NCBI GenBank assembly: GCA_964420365.1
Contig: CAYQTA010000008.1
Coordinates: 1 to 5,393, forward strand
Direction: 5' to 3'
Origin: JAMOQA01 sp964420365
GTDB lineage: Bacteria; Acidobacteriota; Polarisedimenticolia; J045
Length of the DNA: 5,393 nt
Shown here one piece after another: positions 1-5,324 of this stretch. The notes beneath the pieces are model-generated. The model worked only from the letters and a program-made list of their open reading frames with translations. It ran no database searches and was not told where the DNA came from. The position numbers and the translations under genes are program-made. Every line of letters starts with the position of its first letter. Position 1 is the first letter of the stretch.

Positions 1-2
1 AC

Positions 3-491
3 GCGTGGGACACGGTATGGGAGCTGGCATTCCTCTTCTGGCTGGTCCCGGGCCGGGGTGCATGGATGCTGGGCAGGCTCCTCGGCGTCGATCCTCTCGA
101 CGTGCCGGTGGTCTACCTGGCGCTCGCCTGGTTCGCGATCCTCGTCGGGGGAGCCCTGCTGGGAAGGGCCCTCGTCTTCCTGGCATCGCGGATCCCCGGC
201 CTGCGCGACTTCCTCGAGCGGCCGCTCGCCAGCCCCACCGCGATCCGCCTCGTCGAACGCATGGATCCGCGAACGTCCCTGCTCATCCTGGTGGTCTTCG
301 CCGGTACGCTCGTCTCGGTGTCGACCGCCGCGGCGGTGCTGCTGTCCTCGCGGGGCATCCTCCCGGGGCCCGGCCGGACGGCGGACACCGCCGCGTGGGC
401 GGTTGCCGCGATCGCGGCGATCGTGGCCGCGGTCCTCGCCGCGCGGTGGATGATGTCCCGGCGGGCGGGCCGCGCGGAGCGCGGAGCCTGA
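3..491 (+). CDS. Multi-pass membrane protein of unknown function, 5' end outside the window
   Basis: I do not recognise the family. The frame is open to the left edge and ends at TGA 489-491. An internal ATG lies at 66, but it has only a weak G-run upstream, whereas every other gene here has a clean GGAGG. The 21 codons before it read as plausible Trp- and Leu-rich membrane protein (WELAFLFWLVPGRGAW). I therefore treat the gene as partial, with the true start upstream. Counting from Met at 66 (141 residues to the stop), hydrophobic segments lie at about 14-40, 71-95 and 108-130, with a further short hydrophobic stretch before Met66. The loop at about 41-70 is charged and the C-terminus is short and Arg-rich, so by the positive-inside rule the tail is probably cytoplasmic. 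No catalytic motif is visible. The gene converges on the glycosyltransferase operon with 34 nt between the stops, so it is not co-transcribed with it. Confidence 0.65.
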   Translation, partial: AWDTVWELAFLFWLVPGRGAWMLGRLLGVDPLDVPVVYLALAWFAILVGGALLGRALVFLASRIPGLRDFLERPLASPTAIRLVERMDPRTSLLILVVFAGTLVSVSTAAAVLLSSRGILPGPGRTADTAAWAVAAIAAIVAAVLAARWMMSRRAGRAERGA

Positions 492-510
492 CGCCCCGGC
501 GCGGGGCGTC
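490..510. terminator. Perfect GC hairpin between converging genes, probable bidirectional terminator
   Basis: The arms GACGCCCCG and CGGGGCGTC are exact reverse complements around a 3-nt GCG loop. The left arm overlaps the TGA stop of the membrane protein gene, and the hairpin ends 15 nt before the stop of the converging glycosyltransferase gene. No T-run follows on either strand (C-run on plus), so it is not a textbook intrinsic terminator. Its place between two converging stops is the main support; U-less hairpin terminators are often proposed for GC-rich genomes. Confidence 0.5.
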
Positions 511-525
511 CCCCCGTCGCCCGGG

Positions 526-1662
526 TCAGGCGCCGGCGACGGAGCGGAGCAGGTCGAAGACGTCGCGGCTGGTCCGCTCCCACCCGAACCGGCGGGCGCG
601 CTCGCGCCCCGCCGCGACGAGGTCGGCGCGGGCGGCCTCGTCGGCGAGGAGCGGGGCCGCGGCGCGGGCCACCGCCTCCGCGCTCGGCTCGTCCACCCAG
701 GCGGCCGCGTCGCCCAGCACCTCCGGCAGGCTCGCCCGCCGCAGCGCCACCACCGGCACGCCGGCGGCCGCCGCCTCGAGGGCCGGCAGCCCGAACCCCT
801 CGTAGACCGACAGGTACAGGAGCGCCCGGGCCCGGGCGAGGACCGCGTGCCGGACCTCCTCGGGGACCCACTCGAGCCGGTGCACCCGGTCGGCGACGCC
901 GGCGGCCCGGGCGAGGGCGAGGACGTCCGGCGCCGGGGGGAGGGTCGGCCCCGCGACCACCAGGTGCAGGCCCGGGTGCCGCTCCGCGAGCAGGGCGAAC
1001 GCGCCGACGACCAGGTCGGGCCGGCGCCGCTCGTGGACCGCCCCCAGGTGCAGCAGGTACGGTCCGGCGAACCCGAGGACCGACCGCGCCGCCATCTCCT
1101 GCTCGGGGGTCGGCGGCCCGGTCGGCTGGTGGTCGACGGCCGAGGGGACGACGTGGACGCGGCGCGCCGGCACGTCGAGGAGGCGCACGATCTCGTCCGC
1201 GGAGAAGCGGGAGACGGTCAGGATCGCGGCGGCCCGGTGGGCCGACGGGGCGACCAGGGCGAACGCGGCCCGGGCCGCCGGCCGGAACCACTCCGGGTGC
1301 GCGAGGAACGACAGGTCGTGGATCGTGACCACCGCCGGCACCCGGGAGAGGAGCGGGACCGTGTAGAAGGGGCAGAAGAGGACGTCGGCCGCCGCCGGGG
1401 AGAGCATCGCCGGGCCGAGCCGGAGCTGCCGCCAGGCCGGGTCGCCGCCGGGGAGCGGCCAGCGCAGCACGTGGACGGCGTCCGGCCGGCCGGGGAGCGC
1501 CCGGGGGGGGCGCCGGTCGACGTACACCTCGAGCCGGTCGTCCCGGGCGGGGCCCGACGGCCGGTGCACGAGGATCCCCTCGAGGTAGCGGAAGACCCCG
1601 GTCGGCTGGTGGACCAGCACCCGGCCGTCGACCGCGATCGTCGCCCGCGCCGCGCCGCTCAC
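526..1662 (-). CDS. GT4-type glycosyltransferase, last gene of the operon
   Basis: This is a predicted retaining glycosyltransferase with a GT-B fold, moving a sugar from a nucleotide donor to an unknown acceptor, probably at the cytoplasmic side of the membrane. The GTG start at 1662 gives 378 residues, a usual GT4 length. It has GGAGG 7 nt upstream and overlaps the previous stop as GTGA. A longer in-frame start at 1731 would add only a Gly/Arg-rich stretch lying inside the upstream gene. The N-terminal acceptor domain begins with VDGR at 11-14 and a TGVFRY loop near 21-26; TIHDL (113-117) and TVSRFSADEI (149-158) are typical. The donor domain begins near LLHLGAVHERR (203-213). The usual Lys of the RKN-type motif appears to be Arg213. 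The E-x7-E motif is Glu288 to Glu296 (EGFGLPALE). The next gene upstream is a related enzyme, so the two probably add successive sugars. The family is secure; donor and acceptor are unknown. Confidence 0.9.
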   Translation of the reverse strand: MSGAARATIAVDGRVLVHQPTGVFRYLEGILVHRPSGPARDDRLEVYVDRRPPRALPGRPDAVHVLRWPLPGGDPAWRQLRLGPAMLSPAAADVLFCPFYTVPLLSRVPAVVTIHDLSFLAHPEWFRPAARAAFALVAPSAHRAAAILTVSRFSADEIVRLLDVPARRVHVVPSAVDHQPTGPPTPEQEMAARSVLGFAGPYLLHLGAVHERRRPDLVVGAFALLAERHPGLHLVVAGPTLPPAPDVLALARAAGVADRVHRLEWVPEEVRHAVLARARALLYLSVYEGFGLPALEAAAAGVPVVALRRASLPEVLGDAAAWVDEPSAEAVARAAAPLLADEAARADLVAAGRERARRFGWERTSRDVFDLLRSVAGA

Positions 1663-2777
1663 CCGGTCACCTCCCGCCAGGCGGCGACCACCTCCGCGGC
1701 CACCCGCCCCGGCGCGAACCTCTCGGCCCACCGGCGGCGCGCCTCGGCCGCCGGCGTCCCCGGGCCGGGCGCCTCCAGCGCCTCCCGGATCGCGCGGGCG
1801 ACCGCCGCCGGCTCCGGCGCGGCGGCGACGTGGACCCGGTCGCCCCCCGCCTCCCGGAGGGACGGCGCCGGGCCCACCGCCACCGGCACCCCCGCGGCCA
1901 GCCCCTCGACCACCGGGATCCCGAACCCCTCCTCCCGCGACGGGACGACGACGGCCCGCGCCCCGGCGACCGCGGCCGCGTGGGCGGCGGGCGCGAGCCA
2001 GCCGGGAAAGAGGACCCGGTCCGCGAGCCCGAGGTCCCGCGCCGCCCGCTCGGCCCGGGCCCGGCCGGGGGACGGGGGCCCGGCGAGGACGAGGACCAGG
2101 TCGGGGTGCTCCCGGCCCACCTCGGCGAACGCCGGCAGCAGCAGGTCGTCCACCCCCTTCAGCCGGTCGAACCCGCTCGCGTGGAAGAGGTAGGGTCGGC
2201 CTCCCGCCGCCGGGAGGCCCGGGGCGGCGACGTCCCGGAAGGGGGACGGATCGACCGGGGGCGGGATCACGCGGATCCGCCCCGGGTCGGCGCCGAGCCG
2301 GCGGGCCAGCCGGTCGGCGGTCACCCGGCTGACCGCGATCACCCGCTCCGCCCGGGCGGCCCGCCGGAGGGAGGCCCGGAAGACGACCCGCTGCCGCCAG
2401 GTGAACGCCCGGGGATGCTCGAGGGGGATCAGGTCGTGGACCGTGGCGACGAGGGGGATCCCCTCCGGCGGCTCGGGCGGCACGAGGAAGGTCGCGTGGA
2501 CCAGGTCGGCCCCGGCCCGGGCCGTCCAGCGGGGCCCGAGGAGGCGGCTCCAGAGAAGGTCCGGCCCCGGGGGCCTGCCGGCGGGCACCGGCGTCGCCTC
2601 CCCGGGAACCCCCGCCTCCCGGGCATCCTCGAGGGACGCCCCCCGGGGGACGAGCACCGCGAGGGCGGGGCCGCCGGGCAGGGCGGCGAGCCCCCGGAGC
2701 AGCCCGCGGACGTACCGCCCGACGCCGCGGCGGCCGGTGGCGCCGAAGAGGGGCCGCCCGTCGACCAGCACCCTCAC
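1659..2777 (-). CDS. GT4-type glycosyltransferase, middle gene of the operon
   Basis: A predicted GT-B-fold retaining glycosyltransferase of 372 residues, a normal length for GT4. The GTG start at 2777 is supported by GGAGG 7 nt upstream and by the GTGA overlap with the Nudix stop; the frame stays open further upstream, but there it only shadows the Nudix gene. The protein begins RVLVDGRPL (2-10), followed by a Gly/Arg loop GRRGVGRY (15-22), a common acceptor-domain start in this family. ATVHDLIPLEHP (111-122) and IAVSRVTADRL (147-157) follow. The donor domain starts near YLFHASGFDRLKG (196-208), with Lys207 where a donor-phosphate-binding Lys is expected. VLFPGWL is at 255-261, and the E-x7-E motif is Glu283 to Glu291 (EGFGIPVVE). 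It has no membrane segment. It resembles the downstream enzyme in length and motif order, which suggests an old tandem duplication, though the sequences have diverged strongly. Sugar donor and acceptor cannot be read from the sequence. Confidence 0.9.
   Translation of the reverse strand: MRVLVDGRPLFGATGRRGVGRYVRGLLRGLAALPGGPALAVLVPRGASLEDAREAGVPGEATPVPAGRPPGPDLLWSRLLGPRWTARAGADLVHATFLVPPEPPEGIPLVATVHDLIPLEHPRAFTWRQRVVFRASLRRAARAERVIAVSRVTADRLARRLGADPGRIRVIPPPVDPSPFRDVAAPGLPAAGGRPYLFHASGFDRLKGVDDLLLPAFAEVGREHPDLVLVLAGPPSPGRARAERAARDLGLADRVLFPGWLAPAAHAAAVAGARAVVVPSREEGFGIPVVEGLAAGVPVAVGPAPSLREAGGDRVHVAAAPEPAAVARAIREALEAPGPGTPAAEARRRWAERFAPGRVAAEVVAAWREVTG
1670..1674 (-). promoter_or_regulatory. 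Ribosome binding site fixing the start of the second glycosyltransferase
   Basis: On the minus strand GGAGG lies 7 nt before the GTG at 1662, inside the last codons of the preceding gene. It decides the start against the upstream in-frame alternative at 1731. The start codon shares four bases with the preceding stop (GTGA, 1662-1659), so re-initiation by the same ribosomes is likely. Confidence 0.8.
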
Positions 2778-3514
2778 CCGCGGTCCTCCGGGGCGGGAGG
2801 GGCGACGCCTCCCCCCGGGGGAGCGCCCGGCTCGCGGCGGCGGCCGGTCTCCCGGGGGGCCGGCGGCCGGCCGAGCAGGGCGAGCAGCTCGGCGAGGACC
2901 ATCGCCGTCGCGCCCCACACCGTCTCGCCGGCGACCGCGAAGAACGGCACCCGGTGGTCCCGGCCGTCGAGGCGCCAGGTCTCGACCTGCTGGCGGGCCG
3001 GGTCCGCGAGGGCGGCCAGGGGCACCTCGAGGATCCGCTCCACCTCGAGGGGGTCCGGCCGGAAGGCGGGCCGGGCGGGAGCGACCGCGACGAACGGGTG
3101 GAGGACGAACCGGCTGACCGGGACGTGCAGGCGGGTGAGGGGACCGAGGACCTCGAGGGCCGACGGATCGACGCCGATCTCCTCGGCGGTCTCCCGCAGG
3201 GCCGCGTCCCGGGGCGCCTCCCCGGGCTCGGCCTCGCCTCCCGGGAGCGAGACCTGGCCGGCGTGGCGGCCGACGGTGGCGGTCCGCCGGGTCAGCACCA
3301 GGTGGCACGCCGGGGCGGGGTAGAGCAGGACCAGCACGCCGGCCGGGCGCGCGTCCGCCGGGAAGACGCCGCGGGCCCACCCGGGCCGGGGGCTGGGAGC
3401 GAGCAGGAGCTGGGCGTCGACGCCGGGGAGCGGCCGCCGGAGGCTCCGCGCGAGGGCGTCCCGCACGGCGGCGGCGTCCTCGAGGGGCGGCGGCGACGGG
3501 GCGTCCTCGTGCAC
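2774..3514 (-). CDS. Nudix hydrolase, CoA diphosphatase type (NudL-like)
   Basis: Predicted to hydrolyse the diphosphate of coenzyme A or acyl-CoA to phosphopantetheine and 3',5'-ADP, using Mg or Mn in the cytoplasm. The protein has 246 residues. The Nudix box is complete at 93-115: Gly93, Glu99, Arg107-Glu108, Glu111-Glu112 and Gly114. Just before it, residues 73-93 follow the CoA-Nudix signature of the NudL/YeaB family (VLTRR...HAGQVSLPGG). Three positions differ: Gly82 where Arg is usual, Thr78 for Ser/Ala, and Leu90 for Phe/Tyr. A hydrophobic beta-strand start (GVLVLLY, 59-65) and WGATAMVLAELLALL (200-214) complete the fold. After about 215 the tail is Pro/Gly/Arg-rich and probably disordered. 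The GTG start at 3514 has GGAGG 6 nt upstream. As first gene of the operon it overlaps the glycosyltransferase by GTGA; a metabolic link to glycan assembly is not evident. A different nucleotide substrate remains possible. Confidence 0.88.
   Translation of the reverse strand: MHEDAPSPPPLEDAAAVRDALARSLRRPLPGVDAQLLLAPSPRPGWARGVFPADARPAGVLVLLYPAPACHLVLTRRTATVGRHAGQVSLPGGEAEPGEAPRDAALRETAEEIGVDPSALEVLGPLTRLHVPVSRFVLHPFVAVAPARPAFRPDPLEVERILEVPLAALADPARQQVETWRLDGRDHRVPFFAVAGETVWGATAMVLAELLALLGRPPAPRETGRRREPGAPPGGGVAPPAPEDRG
2785..2789 (-). promoter_or_regulatory. Ribosome binding site fixing the start of the first glycosyltransferase
   Basis: GGAGG on the minus strand lies 7 nt before the GTG at 2777, within the last codons of the Nudix gene. 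The spacing is the same as at the next junction. It rejects the much longer upstream reading of this frame, which begins near 3380 inside the Nudix gene. Confidence 0.8.
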
Positions 3515-3521
3515 GCGGATC

Positions 3522-3558
3522 CTCCCGCGGGGCCGGCGGCCCGGCCCCTCCGCGGGAG
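3522..3558 (-). promoter_or_regulatory. Long GC hairpin overlapping the Nudix ribosome binding site
   Basis: The arms CTCCCGCGG (3522-3530) and CCGCGGGAG (3550-3558) are perfect reverse complements. Inside them GGCCGG and CCGGCC (3531-3536, 3541-3546) pair around a 4-nt loop, leaving only a 3-nt bulge, for about 15 bp in all. In the minus-strand transcript the 3' arm contains most of the GGAGG that serves the GTG at 3514, so the fold would hide the ribosome binding site. A duplex-DNA operator is an alternative. If transcription starts near 3550, the 5' arm would be missing from the RNA and the regulatory reading fails. Confidence 0.45.
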
Positions 3559-3562
3559 TCTA
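3557..3562 (-). promoter_or_regulatory. Weak -10 candidate for the Nudix-glycosyltransferase operon
   Basis: On the minus strand this reads TAGACT, four of six matches to TATAAT, in one of the few AT-containing patches of the intergenic region. A start near 3550 would give a leader of about 36 nt. No good -35 lies 16-18 bp upstream, so this is only a candidate. Confidence 0.2.
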
Positions 3563-3576
3563 CCGCGCCCGCGGGG

Positions 3577-3582
3577 TATCAT
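3577..3582 (+). promoter_or_regulatory. -10 candidate for the ammonia-lyase gene
   Basis: TATCAT matches five of six positions of TATAAT and stands out in an otherwise nearly pure GC region. Transcription from about 3589 would give a leader of about 215 nt containing both 24-nt repeats and all three plus-strand hairpins. No convincing -35 is visible at the proper distance, so an activator or another sigma factor would be needed. Confidence 0.3.
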
Positions 3583-3661
3583 CCTCGCCTGCGCGGCACC
3601 GCGCCCCCCGCACCGTGCGCCCGGAACGCGGCGCGCGCGGCGTCACGGGGGGTTCCCGGTG

Positions 3662-3685
3662 GGGGCGGCCGGAAGGCCGCCCGCC
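3662..3685. repeat. 24-nt palindromic repeat unit, copy 1
   Basis: The unit is GGGGCGGCCGG, a 3-nt centre (AAG), then GCCGCCCGCC. It matches copy 2 at 3766-3789 at 22 of 24 positions, with both differences in the centre. Within it GGGCGGCC (3663-3670) and GGCCGCCC (3675-3682) form a perfect 8-bp stem closed by GGAA, a GNRA-type tetraloop. It lies about 120 nt before the lyase start. It could be a DNA operator half of a pair or an RNA hairpin. Confidence 0.55.
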
Positions 3686-3726
3686 GACGCCCGGCGCACC
3701 GGAACGCACGACGCGACGCCGCGCAT

Positions 3727-3754
3727 CCCGTGCCCGCGCGCCACCCGGCACGGG
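3727..3754 (+). repeat. Inverted repeat in the lyase leader
   Basis: CCCGTGCC (3727-3734) and GGCACGGG (3747-3754) are perfect 8-nt reverse complements around a 12-nt loop, set between the two copies of the 24-nt repeat. It could form the middle hairpin of a three-hairpin leader. In such GC-rich sequence some perfect 8-nt palindromes are expected by chance, so support is moderate. Confidence 0.35.
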
Positions 3755-3765
3755 CCGAACCCGCA

Positions 3766-3789
3766 GGGGCGGCCGGCACGCCGCCCGCC
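3766..3789. repeat. 24-nt palindromic repeat unit, copy 2, next to the ribosome binding site
   Basis: This is the same unit as at 3662-3685 with CAC in the centre, starting exactly 104 bp after copy 1. GGGCGGC (3767-3773) pairs with GCCGCCC (3780-3786) around a 6-nt loop. It ends one base before the GAGGAGG that serves the lyase start, so an RNA hairpin or a bound protein here would touch ribosome access. Confidence 0.55.
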
Positions 3790-3792
3790 CGA

Positions 3793-3797
3793 GGAGG
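3793..3797 (+). promoter_or_regulatory. Ribosome binding site fixing the lyase start
   Basis: GGAGG, part of GAGGAGG at 3791-3797, lies 6 nt before the ATG at 3804. It selects this start over the upstream in-frame GTG at 3615. The protein then begins MPVTLTGRNLTLEQLEAIA, which matches the usual start of histidine ammonia-lyases. Confidence 0.85.
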
Positions 3798-3803
3798 CCC
3801 CCG

Positions 3804-5324
3804 ATGCCCGTCACCCTCACCGGCAGGAACCTCACCCTCGAGCAGCTCGAAGCGATCGCCGTCCGCCGCGAGAAGGTGGAGATCGCCCCCGAGGCCCTCG
3901 AGCGGATCGACCGCTGCCGGGCGATGTGCCAGGAGAAGATCGACGCCCACGAGATCATGTACGGCGTCACGACCGGCATCGGGGAGTTCTCGGAGACGGT
4001 CCTCACGCGGGAGCAGACGCGGCAGTTCCAGAAGTACCTGGTCTACTCCCACGCCGCCGGCTACGGGAAGCCGATGCCCGAGGAGTGGGTGCGCGCGGCG
4101 ATGGCCAGCCGCGTCAACGTCCACTGCAACGGCCGCTCCGGCTGCCGGCGCGAGGTCACCCTCACCCTCGTCGAGATGCTGAACCGCGGCGTGACCCCGG
4201 TGGTCTTCGACCGCGGCTCCGTCGGCGCCTGCGGCGACCTCTCCCCGATGGCCCAGATGGCCCTCGTCCCGATGGGCGAGGGAGAGGCGTTCTACGAGGG
4301 GGAGCGCCTCCCCGCCGCCGAGGCGATGCGGCGGGCCGGCATCCCGACGATCACCTACGAGGCGCGCGACGGCCTCGCGACGATCAACGGCTCGAACTTC
4401 ATCGCCGGGACCGGCTCCCTCCTGCTCCTCGAGATGGAGCGCTGGCTGAAGACCCACGACGTCGCCGCCGCGATGACCCTCGAGGTGCTGAACGCGAACC
4501 TCCGCTCCTACGACGAGCGCCTCCACGTCGCCCGCGGCTTCGAGGGCTCGGTGCGCGTCGCCCGCAACATCCGTCGCCTGACCGAGGGCTCGCCGCTCCT
4601 CGCCCGGGGCGGCAAGCGGGTCCAGGACGCCTACTCCCTCCGCTCGATCCCGCAGGTGGTCGGCCCGGCCCGGATGGCCCTCGACCACGCGCGGAAGATG
4701 TTCGAGACCGAGCTGAACGGCGTCGGCGACAACCCGCTCTTCTTCCCCGAGGACAAGGAAGTCATCTCCGGCGCGAACTTCCAGGGGACGCCCCTCGCCT
4801 TCCCGCTGGAGTACGCGCAGATGGTGGTCACCGCGGTCGCCGCCCTCTCCGAGCGCCGCCTGAACCGCCTGATGAACCCGGCCCTCTCCGCCGGCCTGCC
4901 CGGCTTCCTCACCCACGGCGGGGGGATGTTCTCCGGCCTGATGCTCACCCAGTACACGGCCGGAGCCCTCGTGTGCGAGTCCCGCGTCCTGTGCACGCCG
5001 GCCGCGATCGGCTCGATCCCCGCCGCGGCCGACCAGGAGGACTTCGTCTCGATGGGCTGGACGACCACCCTCAAGGCCCGGCAGATCATGGACCTGGTCC
5101 CCGCCGTCCTCGGCATCGAGATCATGGCCGCCTGCCAGGCCCGCGACTTCCGTGACGCCGACTTCGCCCCCCCCACCCGCGCCGTCTACGACCTCGTCCG
5201 CCGCCACGTCCCCCACCTCCACGAGGACCGCCCCCTCTTCCAGGACAACAACACCATGGCCGACCTCGTCCGCTCCGGCGCCATCCTCGCCGCCGCCGAA
5301 CAGGTCGCCGGAAAGCTGGAGTAG
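3804..5324 (+). CDS. MIO-type aromatic amino acid ammonia-lyase, histidine-lyase-like, with Ala-Cys-Gly triad
   Basis: The family removes ammonia from His, Phe or Tyr to give the unsaturated acid, using a 4-methylideneimidazole-5-one (MIO) electrophile made from an internal Ala-Ser-Gly; the enzymes are cytoplasmic homotetramers. This protein has 506 residues, the usual bacterial length, and looks intact. Visible landmarks are YGVTTGIG (53-60) with catalytic Tyr53, Ser82-His83 at the substrate-selectivity position, GSVGACGDLSP (138-148), INGS with Asn195, VQDAYSLR (273-280) with Tyr277 and Arg280, ISGANFQGTP (321-330) and DQEDFVSM (410-417) with Glu412. The MIO triad is Ala142-Cys143-Gly144, with Cys (TGC, 4230-4232) for the usual Ser. 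Ser82-His83 and Glu412 are histidine-lyase features. VTTG and NFQGTP are more PAL-like, and Phe414 replaces the His of NQEDHVSM. Histidine is the best guess; a phenylalanine or tyrosine lyase or an aminomutase is not excluded. No other hut genes are in view, so I give no gene symbol. Confidence 0.9.
   Translation: MPVTLTGRNLTLEQLEAIAVRREKVEIAPEALERIDRCRAMCQEKIDAHEIMYGVTTGIGEFSETVLTREQTRQFQKYLVYSHAAGYGKPMPEEWVRAAMASRVNVHCNGRSGCRREVTLTLVEMLNRGVTPVVFDRGSVGACGDLSPMAQMALVPMGEGEAFYEGERLPAAEAMRRAGIPTITYEARDGLATINGSNFIAGTGSLLLLEMERWLKTHDVAAAMTLEVLNANLRSYDERLHVARGFEGSVRVARNIRRLTEGSPLLARGGKRVQDAYSLRSIPQVVGPARMALDHARKMFETELNGVGDNPLFFPEDKEVISGANFQGTPLAFPLEYAQMVVTAVAALSERRLNRLMNPALSAGLPGFLTHGGGMFSGLMLTQYTAGALVCESRVLCTPAAIGSIPAAADQEDFVSMGWTTTLKARQIMDLVPAVLGIEIMAACQARDFRDADFAPPTRAVYDLVRRHVPHLHEDRPLFQDNNTMADLVRSGAILAAAEQVAGKLE

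Larger units (their letters stand above)
3515..3803. other. Divergent intergenic region between the Nudix operon and the lyase
   Basis: This 289-bp stretch separates two divergent start codons, and I see no convincing gene in it. In-frame extension of the lyase to GTG 3615 would add 63 Arg/Gly/Pro-rich residues unlike any lyase N-terminus. The stretch is packed with perfect inverted repeats (3522-3558, 3663-3682, 3727-3754, 3767-3786) and contains two near-identical 24-nt units. A CCGGAACGC motif also occurs twice (3621-3629 and 3699-3707). The only AT-containing patch, around 3557-3584, is the best place for divergent promoters. Confidence 0.7.

Noticed and set aside
5..805. A 266-codon plus-strand frame starting at 5
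   Set aside because: It overlaps the membrane protein in another frame and then runs antisense to the glycosyltransferase. Its composition is basic and low-complexity.
847..3323. Long plus-strand frames (847-2193 and 1830-3323) opposite the glycosyltransferases and Nudix gene
   Set aside because: They are Arg/Gly/Pro/Asp-rich shadows of well-supported minus-strand genes that carry clear catalytic motifs.
3615..3803. N-terminal extension of the lyase from GTG 3615
   Set aside because: The added 63 residues are Arg/Gly/Pro-rich and unlike any family member, and a strong ribosome binding site sits right before the ATG at 3804.
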